From positions 1 through 39,882 of the forward strand of contig NZ_KB893083.1 in assembly GCF_000373985.1 (NCBI RefSeq): a DNA stretch of 39,882 nt, read 5' to 3'. This document shows positions 9,893 to 19,119 of the stretch, piece after piece (position 1 is the first letter of the stretch; each line of letters begins with the position of its first letter). Source of the DNA: Desulfobacter curvatus DSM 3379 (GTDB taxonomy: Bacteria; Desulfobacterota; Desulfobacteria; Desulfobacterales; Desulfobacteraceae). Both the position numbers and the translations under genes were made by a program. The notes under the pieces are model-generated. The model was not told the origin of the DNA. It searched no databases and worked only from the letters and a program-made list of their open reading frames with translations.

Positions 9893-9909
9893 AAGCTTTA
9901 CAAAAGCTT
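9893..9909 (+). repeat. perfect 7-bp inverted repeat after the Omp85 gene
   Basis: AAGCTTT and AAAGCTT flank the 3-nt loop ACA, starting 3 nt after the Omp85 stop codon. It is AT-rich and has no T-run after it, so it is a weak or factor-dependent terminator or an mRNA 3'-stabilising hairpin at best. Confidence 0.35.
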
Positions 9910-10021
9910 AGATTGAACCTAAAGTCAATTGGAGGCAACTGGGGGGGACAGTTTGTCTTGTTTTGTTCTCTAAAATTTTTTATAAAACCGGCGCTATGGT
10001 CATGGACGGGAGTCGCAGGGG

Positions 10022-10042
10022 GGGGCAAAAATGCCTTTTTAT
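10022..10042 (+). terminator. possible intrinsic terminator upstream of the usp gene
   Basis: GGCA (10024-10027) pairs with TGCC (10032-10035) around an AAAA loop, can be extended by two G-T pairs, and is followed by TTTTTAT. The stem is short, so this is a weak call. It would end the tamB/omp85 transcript. Confidence 0.35.
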
Positions 10043-10121
10043 CCTTGCGGCCGGGGCCGGAATCATTTTAGGATAAACCATTTAACTATTTAAAAATGCG
10101 CAAATTAAGGAATAATGGTAG

Positions 10122-10517
10122 ATGAAACTTATCGTGGGCTACAAACGTGGCACAAACCAGGCGGAAAATCTTCTTGAACTCGCATTGAAACGGGCACAAC
10201 TTTTCAATGCAACTGTATTGATCGCTACCATAATGCCCGAGGGCATGGAAAAGGATCAGGAGCGGATCATTGAAACTGAAGCCGGTCTGGAAGAGGCCAA
10301 AACCCATTTTGACAAAAAACAGATCCCCTGTGAAACCCATTTACTGATTCGCGGCATTGATCCCGGGGATGATTTGGTTAATTTTGCCAAGGAAACCCAG
10401 GCGGATGAAGTCATTATCGGTGTGAAAAACAGAACCAAGGTCGGAAAGCTGCTGCTGGGTTCCACAGCCCAGGCCGTGGTTCTCAATGCCCCTTGTCCGG
10501 TGGTTACCATGAAATAG
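10122..10517 (+). CDS. universal stress protein, UspA family
   Basis: This 131-residue single-domain Usp has the Rossmann-like alpha/beta fold with opening strand MKLIVGYKRG and closing strand CPVVTM. The nucleotide-binding signature G-2x-G-9x-G-S is present as GVKNRTKVGKLLLGS. The second glycine is Asn, a substitution seen in some Usp proteins, so ATP binding is likely but not certain. TAAGGA lies about 10 nt before the ATG. It probably acts in the cytoplasm as a stress or energy-state protein. It sits between the envelope pair and gluQ without an obvious functional link. Confidence 0.88.
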   Translation: MKLIVGYKRGTNQAENLLELALKRAQLFNATVLIATIMPEGMEKDQERIIETEAGLEEAKTHFDKKQIPCETHLLIRGIDPGDDLVNFAKETQADEVIIGVKNRTKVGKLLLGSTAQAVVLNAPCPVVTMK

Positions 10518-10565
10518 GTCTTGGGAGTTCATGGATTTTAGGTCCAAAATACAAGGTAGAACGCG

Positions 10566-11516
10566 GTGCATGAAAAGTCCATAACCTTTGAAAACAGTTC
10601 GCCTCTGCGCTTCTCCAATGTGCCGGCAAATCCGGTGTCACGCATTGCACCAACCCCCAGCGGTTTTTTGCACCTGGGCAATGCCGTAAATTTTTTGGTG
10701 ACCTGGGCCATTGTCAGAAGCCGAAAAGGGCGTCTTCACCTGCGCATTGATGATATGGACGGTATCCGTTTCAGACCCGATGTGCTGGAAGATATTTTCA
10801 CCAGCCTTGATTGGCTGGGGCTGGACTGGGATACTGGACCGTCAGGGCCGGATGATTTTTATCAGAAATTTTCTTTGCATAAGAAAAAAGAGTATTATCG
10901 GGACAGGTTACAGGCCCTAACCCTGAATAAAGCAGACAAATCAGATAAAATAGATCCGCATACCTTCGTGTGCCGGTGCAGCCGGGCATCCATAAAAAAA
11001 GTCTCTCTCAATGGCGTGTATCCAGGGACATGCCGGGATGCCGGTCTTGCATTTGAGCCGGGCCTTCATGCCATCCGGCTAAAGGTGAATAATGATGTCT
11101 GTATTCAGGTGAATAATCAGCCTATTGATCTGGCCGCTTCATATGGTGATTTTGTAGTCTGGCGCAAGGATGACCAACCCAGTTATCATCTGGCAAGCCT
11201 TTTGGAAGATGAAGACGGCGGTATTAATTTTATCGTCCGGGGGCGGGACCTTCTTTTGTCCACTGCTGCCCAGATTTATCTTGCCCAATGTTTTGTTTTT
11301 TCATCATTTCCGGCATGCCGGTTTCTCCATCACGGGCTTGTTTACGGGGAAAATGGCGAAAAACTGTCAAAATCAAGGGGGGCGTATGCCCTCAAAGATT
11401 TGAGGCAATCAGGGGGCTCTTTTGTCGATGCCGTAAAAACGGCAGCCCGGATTTTAGGCGTTGAACACAATACGATACTTACTGCACAGGATCTAAAACA
11501 AGCATTGAATTCATGA
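10566..11516 (+). CDS. gluQ: glutamyl-Q tRNA(Asp) synthetase
   Basis: A truncated paralogue of glutamyl-tRNA synthetase that lacks the anticodon-binding domain and attaches glutamate to queuosine at position 34 of tRNA(Asp). The class I signature appears as HLGN (36-39, HIGH-like) after RIAPTPSG, and the KMSKS equivalent is KLSKS. The zinc site typical of GluQ is visible: Cys136-x-Cys138, Tyr152 and Cys156 in YPGTC. The length of 316 residues is about that of known GluQ proteins (near 300), far short of GluRS (about 470). The frame opens with GTG at 10566. An ATG at 10570 is out of frame and not used. A weak AAGGT precedes the start. Bacteria with GluQ normally make queuosine; no queuosine genes are in the window. 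Confidence 0.87.
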   Translation: MHEKSITFENSSPLRFSNVPANPVSRIAPTPSGFLHLGNAVNFLVTWAIVRSRKGRLHLRIDDMDGIRFRPDVLEDIFTSLDWLGLDWDTGPSGPDDFYQKFSLHKKKEYYRDRLQALTLNKADKSDKIDPHTFVCRCSRASIKKVSLNGVYPGTCRDAGLAFEPGLHAIRLKVNNDVCIQVNNQPIDLAASYGDFVVWRKDDQPSYHLASLLEDEDGGINFIVRGRDLLLSTAAQIYLAQCFVFSSFPACRFLHHGLVYGENGEKLSKSRGAYALKDLRQSGGSFVDAVKTAARILGVEHNTILTAQDLKQALNS

Positions 11517-11541
11517 TTAATTAAAGACAAGGAGTTAAAAG

Positions 11542-11952
11542 GTGACGGATCAATTTTCAAAAGACGATGCCATCCTGGATGAGATAATGTCGGAAGTCCG
11601 TTCCCTGACCGAGGAGCTTCAAAAGGATGTCCTGGCGTATATCAACAAGCTCAAAGACCCTAGAGCCTATCCCCGGGTGAATAAACCCATTGAAATGGAT
11701 GTTCTGGTTGGTGGCAAAGTTATACAGTCTAATGCCAAAAATGTGAGTGCCTCCGGGGTGTTGATCAACTCCAGGATGCATCCGGATATCGGGATACCGG
11801 CAAAAATCGTCTTCTCCGTACCCGGTCAGGCCAGGCCTTTTAAACTTACCGGCACTGTGGTCAGAACAGATTCTGGCGGGATCGCATTATATTTTTCCGA
11901 GATGACACCCTATGCCCGGGAGCACCTTGGCAGTTTACTTAAAGGTATTTAA
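11542..11952 (+). CDS. PilZ-domain protein (probable c-di-GMP receptor)
   Basis: A short helical N-terminal region (residues 1-35) precedes a PilZ beta-barrel. The c-di-GMP-binding arginine motif is present as PRAYPR (about 45-50) and the second motif (D/N)-x-S-x-x-G as NVSASG (about 73-78). PilZ proteins bind cyclic di-GMP and control motility, polysaccharide or development; the target cannot be told here. The GTG start at 11542 follows AAGGAG by 6-7 nt, which decides the start. It ends 2 nt from the convergent topA stop, so any transcription terminator would have to lie inside the opposing gene. Confidence 0.85.
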   Translation: MTDQFSKDDAILDEIMSEVRSLTEELQKDVLAYINKLKDPRAYPRVNKPIEMDVLVGGKVIQSNAKNVSASGVLINSRMHPDIGIPAKIVFSVPGQARPFKLTGTVVRTDSGGIALYFSEMTPYAREHLGSLLKGI

Positions 11953-11954
11953 TC

Positions 11955-14240
11955 TTATTCTTCCGGAACAGGCAAAACACTTTTTTTAAATCCGCATTCA
12001 CGGTTCGGACATTTGTGGATTTTGCCGTCCCGCTTTGTCTCTTTTTCCAATAGATAGGGGCTGCCGCAGTCAGGACAGCTTTCGTTGACAGGTTTGTCCC
12101 AGGTGGCAAAGGTACAATCCGGATATCTGGAACATCCGTAGAATATTTTTCCACGTTTTGAGTGCTTTTCCACTATTGTGCCGTCACATCCTTTTTCAGG
12201 ACAGGGTACCCCTGTATCTTTACTTGAGTTTTCCTGGGCGACCGATTCCGTATGTTTGCAATCGGGATATCCGGTACAGGCAACAAACAATCCAAATCTG
12301 CCGTCTTTCATCACCATGGGTTTGCCGCATTTAGGACAGTCCTTGACCGGTTCGCTGTCCTGGATTTTTTCGACAATTTCAATGTTGCCCTTTTCATCCC
12401 TTGTGTAATTACTGGTAAAGCTGCAATCGGGATATCCGGTACAGGCCAGAAAATGGCCGTTTCTTCCGATTTTAATATTCACGGGTTTTCCGCATAAAGG
12501 ACATTTGATATCGGTTTCAATGCCCACGCCCTTGACGGAAACCATATTGTCCTTGGCGTCATCCAAGGTGGTTTTAAAATCGGAATAAAAGGCTTTTAAC
12601 AGTTCAACTTCGTTAAGTTTTCCCTGTTCCACATCATCAAGATTGGTCTCCATCTGTGCCGTGAATGAAATATCTAAAAGAGTAGGAAATGCACTCACTA
12701 AAAGATCATTAACAATAAAGCCAAGTTCGCTGGGGGTAAAATACCGTTTGATCAGTTCCACATATCCCTTATCCTGGATCACTGCGATAATGGATGCATA
12801 AGTGGATGGTCTTCCGATCCCGTTTTTTTCAAGCTCCTTGACAAGGGATGCTTCGGAAAACCGGGGCGGGGGTTTGGTAAAATGCTGGTCAGGATTGATT
12901 TTGCGGGTTGCCAGCTGTTCCTTAGGTTCCACCGGCGGCAGGGACTGTATGCCTTTTTCATCGCTTTTTTCCTGGGTTGCATACAACCGCATGAAGCCGT
13001 CAAACCGGGTCGTTGATCCTGAAACGGAAAACAGGTACTTTTCTGTTGCATCAATGAGAATGGATTTCTGGTCAATCAGGGCCTGGGCCATCTGGGACGC
13101 CACAAACCGTTTCCATATCAGATCATAGAGTTTAAACTGGTCTGGCGACAGAAAGGTTTTCAGGTTTTCCGGGGTGTTGTGAACCGAGGTGGGGCGGATG
13201 GCTTCATGGGCATCCTGGGCCTTGTTTTTGTTTTTAAAGAATCTGGGCGCATTCAGGGCATACGCGTCTCCATAGGATTGGCGGATCAGGCTTAAAGCCT
13301 CCTCGGCCGCTTCCGGGGCAATACGGGTGGAATCCGTACGCATGTAAGTGATCAGACCTTCTGGCCCTCCGCTGCCGATCTCAATGCCTTCATAAAGCTG
13401 CTGGGCCACAACCATGGTTTTTTTGGCAGAGAAGCGCAACCGGTTAATGGCATCCTGCTGGAGCTTACTGGTGATAAAAGGTGGTAACGGATTGCGTTTA
13501 ATGGTTTTGTTTTTGATTTCCCGGACGATGAAACTGGCCTTTTCAAGGTCTGCCACAATGGCATGGGCCTGTTCCCCATTGGTGACTTTGGCTTTTTTGC
13601 CGGATACTTTTATCAACGCCGCGTTGAAAATGGGCGGATTTGCCGCCTCAAGATCCGCGGTAATGGTCCAGTATTCTTCCGGCTTAAACGCACGGATCTC
13701 TCGCTCCCTGTCACAGATAATTTTAACAGCCACCGACTGAACCCGGCCGGCACTGAGTCCTCTTTGGACCTTTTGCCATAAAAGCGGTGATATCTGGTAG
13801 CCCACCAGCCGGTCCAATTTTCTTCTGGCCTGCTGGGCGTCATACTTGTCCACATCCGGTTGGGTTGGATGGGAAAGAGCTTCGGTAATCCCCTTTTTTG
13901 TTAATTCATGGATAAGGACCCGGTGGAATTTGCGGTCCTTTTTTTTCAGAATTTCCATGATATGAAAGGCAATGGCTTCCCCTTCACGATCCGGGTCAGG
14001 GGCAAGGAAGATTTCATCCGTGTCTCCGGCGGTTTTTTTCAGATTGGAGATGACCTTTGATTTGTCTTTTATATTGACATATTTAGCCTTAAAATTGTCG
14101 TCCACATCAATCCCGAGATTTTTCACCGGAAGGTCGCGGATGTGACCGGCGCTGGCCGCCACATTATACTCCTTTCCTATGTATTTTTTCAGGGTTTTGA
14201 TTTTGGTTGGCGATTCGACAATGATAAGCGGCTTAGCCAA
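11955..14240 (-). CDS. topA: DNA topoisomerase I
   Basis: This type IA topoisomerase relaxes negative supercoils. The TOPRIM domain carries VESPTKIKTLKKYIG with Glu9 and the acidic triad DPDREGE (82-88). The catalytic tyrosine is Tyr299 in LITYMRTDSTR. After about residue 570 come four C4 zinc ribbons, three of them with the CTGYPDC or CSRYPDC signature and the last with CPDCG and CPNREC. The length of 761 residues is usual for the bacterial enzyme with zinc fingers. It is the last gene of the long minus-strand cluster and starts 2 nt after dprA, the common dprA-topA order, so the two are almost certainly co-transcribed. Confidence 0.97.
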   Translation of the reverse strand: MAKPLIIVESPTKIKTLKKYIGKEYNVAASAGHIRDLPVKNLGIDVDDNFKAKYVNIKDKSKVISNLKKTAGDTDEIFLAPDPDREGEAIAFHIMEILKKKDRKFHRVLIHELTKKGITEALSHPTQPDVDKYDAQQARRKLDRLVGYQISPLLWQKVQRGLSAGRVQSVAVKIICDREREIRAFKPEEYWTITADLEAANPPIFNAALIKVSGKKAKVTNGEQAHAIVADLEKASFIVREIKNKTIKRNPLPPFITSKLQQDAINRLRFSAKKTMVVAQQLYEGIEIGSGGPEGLITYMRTDSTRIAPEAAEEALSLIRQSYGDAYALNAPRFFKNKNKAQDAHEAIRPTSVHNTPENLKTFLSPDQFKLYDLIWKRFVASQMAQALIDQKSILIDATEKYLFSVSGSTTRFDGFMRLYATQEKSDEKGIQSLPPVEPKEQLATRKINPDQHFTKPPPRFSEASLVKELEKNGIGRPSTYASIIAVIQDKGYVELIKRYFTPSELGFIVNDLLVSAFPTLLDISFTAQMETNLDDVEQGKLNEVELLKAFYSDFKTTLDDAKDNMVSVKGVGIETDIKCPLCGKPVNIKIGRNGHFLACTGYPDCSFTSNYTRDEKGNIEIVEKIQDSEPVKDCPKCGKPMVMKDGRFGLFVACTGYPDCKHTESVAQENSSKDTGVPCPEKGCDGTIVEKHSKRGKIFYGCSRYPDCTFATWDKPVNESCPDCGSPYLLEKETKRDGKIHKCPNRECGFKKSVLPVPEE

Positions 14241-14242
14241 TT

Positions 14243-15364
14243 TTATTCCTCCAAGATTGAAAATTTATTGCCTTGATGACGAACAATAAGTCCTGATAAT
14301 TCCAAGTCAAGCAGGGCTGCAGAAACCTGGGCGCTCGTCAGACCGCTTGATGCGGTGATATGATCAATATGCTCGGGGTAAAGATCGAGGTTTTTATATA
14401 CCATGGTCTGAATTTTGTCCATGGTTGGTTTGTTTTTTGTCGGTTCATCTGAGGGCGCAATATCTGCAGCAGCATGGACAAACTGGGACAGTTCATCAAT
14501 GATGTCCATCTCATTTTCTATGAGGCGCGCGCCCTGTTTGATCAGATGGTGAGTTCCCCGGCTTTTGGAGGACTTGATGCTGCCCGGGACAGCAAATACC
14601 TCGCGGTTGTATTCCCCGGCTAATCGGGCAGTAATCAGAGAACCGCTTTTCTGGGCTGCCTCCACCACAACCGTACCGCAGGACAGACCTGCAATGATCC
14701 TGTTGCGCCGGGGAAAATTGGCAGGCAACGGGGCGGTGTCCGGAAAAAATTCGGAAATGACCACCCCCTGTTTTCTGATCCGGCAGTACAAGGGGCGGTT
14801 GTGCCTGGGATAGATATGGTCCAGACCTGATCCAAGAACCGCTATTGTCTGCCCGGCCTCATTTTCAAGGGCGCCTTTGTGGGCGGCAGTATCAATTCCT
14901 AAGGCCATGCCTGACACAATGGTAAAGCCAAATGCCGTAAGGCGTTCTGCAAGGTAATGGGCCGTATCCATGCCGTACCGGGTGGCGTTTCGTGATCCCA
15001 CAATGGCGATACAGGGCGCATTAATATCGAATGTACCGTCATAAAATAAAAGGGCGGGGGGATCGGGGATTTCTTTAAGCAGGGAAGGGTATTCAGGTTC
15101 GGTTAACACCACAACCCTGTATCCGGAATCCTGGACCTGGGTAAGGCGTTCTTGGGCACATCGTTCAAATTCTTTGTGTCCAAGAACGCTTTTTATGGCC
15201 TTGGAAGATATATCCGGCGCAGACAAAAGTTGTGTTTTGGATGCCGCTAAAACGGCTTCGGGTGTTTTAAAATGCTCAATTAAGTTTTTTATTACACGGG
15301 GGCTTAGACCCGGCAGTTCCGTTAAAAGAAACCAGGGTAGATATGTGTCCGGACAGGGCATCAT
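14243..15364 (-). CDS. dprA: DNA processing protein DprA/Smf
   Basis: DprA loads RecA on incoming single-stranded DNA during natural transformation and is also widespread in non-competent bacteria. An N-terminal SAM-like region (residues 1-65, with LPGLSPRVIKNLI) is followed by the Rossmann domain. Signatures there are VGSRNATRYG, GMALGIDTAAHKGAL, LGSGLDHIYPRHN, NFPRRNRIIAGLS and the GSLITARLA stretch. A C-terminal winged helix (about 305-373, with ITASSGLTSAQVSAALLDLE) matches the DML1 domain. Its 373 residues match the long form. It lies 8 nt after the CpoB-like gene and 2 nt before topA. An alternative ATG one codon in (15361) cannot be excluded. Confidence 0.95.
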   Translation of the reverse strand: MMPCPDTYLPWFLLTELPGLSPRVIKNLIEHFKTPEAVLAASKTQLLSAPDISSKAIKSVLGHKEFERCAQERLTQVQDSGYRVVVLTEPEYPSLLKEIPDPPALLFYDGTFDINAPCIAIVGSRNATRYGMDTAHYLAERLTAFGFTIVSGMALGIDTAAHKGALENEAGQTIAVLGSGLDHIYPRHNRPLYCRIRKQGVVISEFFPDTAPLPANFPRRNRIIAGLSCGTVVVEAAQKSGSLITARLAGEYNREVFAVPGSIKSSKSRGTHHLIKQGARLIENEMDIIDELSQFVHAAADIAPSDEPTKNKPTMDKIQTMVYKNLDLYPEHIDHITASSGLTSAQVSAALLDLELSGLIVRHQGNKFSILEE

Positions 15365-15372
15365 TTAAATAA

Positions 15373-16089
15373 CTACTGGGTTTGAGATAGTTTCTTTTGG
15401 GCCTTGTCTGCTGCCGGTGAAAAGGGATAACGGGTGATGACTTGCTTAAAGTAGTGGTTGGCCTGGGTCACATCGTCTATGGACATATATGAATAACCTG
15501 TTTTCAGCAGTGCGTCCGGAACTTTTTGGCCCTTGGGATAGGTCTGGACAAGGGTTTTAAATATTTTTGCAGCCTTTTCATAATCACCTGTAGTGTAGCT
15601 GCATTCCCCAAGCCAGTAAAGGGCATTGTCCGCCAGTTCATGGTCTGGAAATTTTTTGACAAAATCTGAAAAGAGTGTCTGGGCCGTAGAAATATTACGT
15701 TCCCGCAGCAGCAGGGTCCGACCTTTTTTGTAAAGCTTTACAGGATCTAAATTTCCGGTTTTTGAAGGTGACTCCGGTGGATCCGGCTTGGGCTCGGCTG
15801 CTGGAACCACCTGTTTTGGGGGCAAAGATGGCTTGGCTTGTGAACTCAATTTTTTTTCCAGCAGCGCAACCCGGTTTTCAAGCCGGTTGATTTTTTCTTC
15901 CAGATGTCTGGTGCGGATATCCTGGTCAAGCGATGTATCTATCGGCACTGATGCGGTGTCAGGCACAGTAGCGTCCTGTGCCCGGCCGGCAGTCAATTTA
16001 TATGTTTTCAGTGACCCGCAGGAGGTGGTCAAAAAAAGAACAAGGAAAAGCAGCGCAATCCTTAAAATATGTTGTTTGGCTGCGGGCAT
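15373..16089 (-). CDS. CpoB/YbgF-like periplasmic TPR protein
   Basis: A 238-residue secreted protein. The N-terminal signal (RIALLFLVLFLTTSCGS) ends in a cysteine, so it may be a lipoprotein, although the -3 residue Thr is not ideal for a lipobox. A coiled-coil segment (EEKINRLENRVALLEKKLSS) is followed by a Pro-rich linker and three tetratricopeptide repeats (ALYWLGECSYTTGDYEKAAK, PDALLKTGYSYMSIDDVTQA), the same order as CpoB/YbgF. CpoB coordinates Tol-Pal with septal murein synthesis; no tol or pal genes are here, so the role is inferred from the fold. The start at 16089 is chosen because it gives the signal peptide, has AAGGG about 10 nt upstream and does not overlap secF; a longer frame from 16176 overlaps secF. 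Confidence 0.82.
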   Translation of the reverse strand: MPAAKQHILRIALLFLVLFLTTSCGSLKTYKLTAGRAQDATVPDTASVPIDTSLDQDIRTRHLEEKINRLENRVALLEKKLSSQAKPSLPPKQVVPAAEPKPDPPESPSKTGNLDPVKLYKKGRTLLLRERNISTAQTLFSDFVKKFPDHELADNALYWLGECSYTTGDYEKAAKIFKTLVQTYPKGQKVPDALLKTGYSYMSIDDVTQANHYFKQVITRYPFSPAADKAQKKLSQTQ

Positions 16090-16102
16090 GATAAGTTTTC
16101 CC

Positions 16103-17140
16103 TTATTTTTTTCTGTGGGCCATAAAAACAATGGGAGATGCAATGAAAATGGATGAATAGGTCCCCACCACCACACCGATGATCATGGCAAAGGCAAAGT
16201 TGTGAATAATTTCTCCGCCAAGGAAGAAAAGCGCCAGCAGCACAACCAAAGTTGTGAGTGACGTCAATATGGTCCGTGACAGGGTTTCATTGATACTCCG
16301 GTTGAACAGGTCCGGTACCATGGAATGATCTGAATTCCCTTTGATATTTTCCCTGATTCGGTCAAACACGATAATGGTGTCGTTCAGTGAATACCCGATG
16401 ATGGTTAAAAGGGCTGCAATGATCTGCAGGGAAAAATCAAGGTTTAGCAGGGAAAATATTCCCACGGTAATGGTTACATCGTGGATCAGGGCTACAATGG
16501 CACCAATCGCGTACTGAAGCTGAAGATACCAGAACAGCCCCAAAGAGACAATTAAGGCTGCGGCAATCAGAAACGGCATGGATAGGTTGAAGATAGATAA
16601 AAAATAAACCGCCGCCATCAGTGCGCCTGCCGTGATGCCGGCAATGGTCCATTTTTGTTCAAAACGGCCCGATATGTAAATCGTAATAAAGAGTAGAGAA
16701 TAGAAAATGGCCAGAAGCGCCTTTTTCTTTAAATCTTTCCCAACTTGGGGGCCGACCATTTCAATACGCCGGATATCAGGCTCAAGGGACGTTGCATCCT
16801 TCAATCCTTTCGAAACGGAGTCCGACAGCTGGTTGCCCAGGGCGTCTGCATCACTGGAGGTGCGGATCAGGTATTCATGTACGGCCTGATCACCAAATCC
16901 TTGGACCGATACATCTTTAAGGCCAATTTCGTCCAATCCTTTGCGGATGTCGGAAACATCAACTTTCTGGGGGAATTTTACCTGTACCAGGGTGCCGCCG
17001 GCAAAATCAATTCCGTAATTAGGGCCATTATGAATAATCAGGGAGACAATACCTGCCAGAATCAGGATCAGGGAAAAAATAAAACCGACTTTCCGCATTC
17101 CCATAAAATCAATATGGGTACCCGGCTTGATAAACTGCAT
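16103..17140 (-). CDS. secF: protein translocase subunit SecF
   Basis: SecF, with SecD, forms the proton-driven accessory complex that pulls secreted proteins through SecYEG. The first membrane helix (VGFIFSLILILAGIVSLI) is followed by the periplasmic GIDFAGGTLVQVKF element typical of SecF. A conserved GPQVGKDLKKKALLAI leads into the membrane half, which contains DVTITVGIFSLL, the IGYSLNDTIIVFDRIREN signature and LSRTILTSLTTLVV. At 345 residues it is a little longer than E. coli SecF (323), through an additional stretch between the second and third helices. It follows secD by 13 nt in the usual yajC-secD-secF order. Confidence 0.96.
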   Translation of the reverse strand: MQFIKPGTHIDFMGMRKVGFIFSLILILAGIVSLIIHNGPNYGIDFAGGTLVQVKFPQKVDVSDIRKGLDEIGLKDVSVQGFGDQAVHEYLIRTSSDADALGNQLSDSVSKGLKDATSLEPDIRRIEMVGPQVGKDLKKKALLAIFYSLLFITIYISGRFEQKWTIAGITAGALMAAVYFLSIFNLSMPFLIAAALIVSLGLFWYLQLQYAIGAIVALIHDVTITVGIFSLLNLDFSLQIIAALLTIIGYSLNDTIIVFDRIRENIKGNSDHSMVPDLFNRSINETLSRTILTSLTTLVVLLALFFLGGEIIHNFAFAMIIGVVVGTYSSIFIASPIVFMAHRKK

Positions 17141-17153
17141 GATGATAAGTTCC

Positions 17154-18734
17154 TTATATACTTAATGTGTCGGATTGTTTGTTTGCAAGAATCATATCGT
17201 AGATGCTCTTGGACAGGACCAGGGCCGTAAACAGACTGGCCACGATACCAAGGCCCAAGGTTACGGCAAATCCCTTGATGGGGCCTGTGCCGAACTGAAA
17301 CAGGACAGCGGCTGCGATCAATGTGGTGACATTGGCGTCCATGATGGTCAGGGTGGCACGATCATACCCGGCATCCACCGCAGCCTTGGGTGACCGGCCG
17401 GTCCGAAGCTCCTCCCTGATCCGCTCAAAAATAATAACATTGGCATCCACTGCCATACCAATGGTCAGGATGATACCGGCAATACCCGGCAAGGTCAGGG
17501 TTGCACCGAAAACGGCCAATCCACCACCGATCAGAAGGATATTTACAATCAGGGCAATGTCGGCGATCAGGCCTGCCCCCTTGTAATAAATGACCATAAA
17601 AAGCACAACCAGGGCACCGCCCACCAGCATGGACAGCAGGCCTGTTCGAACGGAATCTGCACCCAGGGTGGGGCCAACGGTTCGTTCCTCAATAATTTTA
17701 ACCGGCGCAGGCAAAGAACCGGCTCTCAAGGCAATGGCAAGGTCCGTGGCTTCTTCAAGGGTGAAATGTCCTGTGATTACTGCTTTGCCGCCGGAAATGC
17801 GGTCCTGGATATTGGGTGCGGAGTATACATTTTTATCCAGCACAATGGCCAGTCGTTTGTTAATATTGGCACCGGTGATCCGTTCAAAGATTCTGGCGCC
17901 TTTACGACTGAATTCAATACCCACCCGGGGCTGCTGGAACTGGTCAAATTCCACCCGGGCATTGGTCAGCTGGCTGCCGTCAAGCTCCACATGCTTTTTG
18001 ATCAGAAAGGGGGTTTTGGTCTGGCTGCCTGTATCAGCATTTTTTTTCACCTGGTAAAGAATTTCATCCCCAACAGGCGGCTTGCCGCTTAACGCGGCAT
18101 TGACATCACCCTGTTCATCCACAAGCTGGAATGTGAGTTGGGCGGTTTTTCCAATCAGGCCTTTGGCTCGTTCGGGGTCACTGATACCCGGCAGCTGCAG
18201 AAGAATTCTGTTGCCGCTCTGGATTCTGATATCCGGTTCATTGACGCCGAATTCATCAATACGGTTCCGAATGGTTTCCAGGGCCTGTTCCGTAGCCATT
18301 TTTTTGATGGAATCCGATTCCTTGTCAGGCAGGCGCAGGGTAAAGGAAATACCGCCGTCAATATTTTTTACCGAAGGAATCTCAAGGCCTGCATAATCAT
18401 CCGACAGCAGTTTTTCCACACCTGACCTGTTGTCTGCACCTGAGATGTTGGCAATGATTTTATGATCAGGGGCTTTGTCAATGCCCATGTGCTGTATCTT
18501 TTTATTTTTCAGATCCAGTTTAAGCTGACTGATGGTGCGGTCAAGCTCGGCTTTAACCGCTTCCTCGCTTTGTACCTCAAGGACTAGATGCATACCGCCC
18601 TGCAAATCAAGGCCCAAGTTGATTTTTTTATGGGGCCAGGTATTGGTAAATGTAGGAAGCAGGCATACAACTGCAGCAACAATGACCCCTATAATCAATA
18701 GGCGCTTTATGGTAAAAAATTTCAATCTCATCAC
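17154..18734 (-). CDS. secD: protein translocase subunit SecD
   Basis: An RND-type membrane protein with one N-terminal helix (LLIIGVIVAAVVCLLP), a periplasmic P1 region opened by NLGLDLQGGMHLVLEV, and five C-terminal helices. Signature stretches include VGPTLGADSVRTG, LTLPGIAGIILTIGMAVDAN, VIIFERIREELRTG and LTIMDANVTTLIAAAVL. The two acidic/polar spots in the AVDANVIIFERIREE helix are the proton-path residues of the family. At 526 residues it is between the short form and the E. coli form (615). It starts 23 nt after yajC. Confidence 0.97.
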   Translation of the reverse strand: MMRLKFFTIKRLLIIGVIVAAVVCLLPTFTNTWPHKKINLGLDLQGGMHLVLEVQSEEAVKAELDRTISQLKLDLKNKKIQHMGIDKAPDHKIIANISGADNRSGVEKLLSDDYAGLEIPSVKNIDGGISFTLRLPDKESDSIKKMATEQALETIRNRIDEFGVNEPDIRIQSGNRILLQLPGISDPERAKGLIGKTAQLTFQLVDEQGDVNAALSGKPPVGDEILYQVKKNADTGSQTKTPFLIKKHVELDGSQLTNARVEFDQFQQPRVGIEFSRKGARIFERITGANINKRLAIVLDKNVYSAPNIQDRISGGKAVITGHFTLEEATDLAIALRAGSLPAPVKIIEERTVGPTLGADSVRTGLLSMLVGGALVVLFMVIYYKGAGLIADIALIVNILLIGGGLAVFGATLTLPGIAGIILTIGMAVDANVIIFERIREELRTGRSPKAAVDAGYDRATLTIMDANVTTLIAAAVLFQFGTGPIKGFAVTLGLGIVASLFTALVLSKSIYDMILANKQSDTLSI

Positions 18735-18757
18735 TCCTGAAGGATTTTGTTCTTTTT

Positions 18758-19096
18758 TTATTTGGATTTTGCCTGGGTCTCAATATCGGAAATCAGGCCT
18801 GCAATGTTTCCCCTTGCAACCTTAATTTTAACTTTTTCGGCAATCTCAAGACCGATCGTGGTGTCATCCAGGGAGAGAATAGTGCCGTAAATACCGCCGG
18901 ACGTTACAACCCGGTTGCCTTTTTTAAGATTCTCGATCATCGTCTTATGTTCTTTAGCTTTTTTTTGCTGGGGTCTGATTAGCAGAAAATAAAAAATGGC
19001 AAACAGAAGAATAATGGGTAAAAAACCAGCCAGTCCTCCGCCCTGTCCGGCAGGTCCACCAGGGGCGCCCATGGCGTATGCAGTGCTAATAAACAT
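18758..19096 (-). CDS. yajC: preprotein translocase accessory subunit YajC
   Basis: A 112-residue single-span membrane protein. The helix GFLPIILLFAIFYFLLIRPQ ends in the invariant RPQQKKAKEH motif, followed by the cytoplasmic beta domain (GNRVVTSGGIYGTILSLDD). YajC binds SecDF in the holotranslocon. The short N-terminus rich in Gly, Pro and Gln (GAPGGPAGQGGG) is typical. It sits 23 nt from both neighbours in the Sec cluster. Confidence 0.96.
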   Translation of the reverse strand: MFISTAYAMGAPGGPAGQGGGLAGFLPIILLFAIFYFLLIRPQQKKAKEHKTMIENLKKGNRVVTSGGIYGTILSLDDTTIGLEIAEKVKIKVARGNIAGLISDIETQAKSK

Positions 19097-19119
19097 GTTC
19101 CTCCTTCAAATTTAAAAAA

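Noticed and set aside
16090..16176. Longer N-terminus for the CpoB-like protein
   Set aside because: It overlaps secF and would hide the signal peptide; the Met at 16089 has a ribosome binding site.
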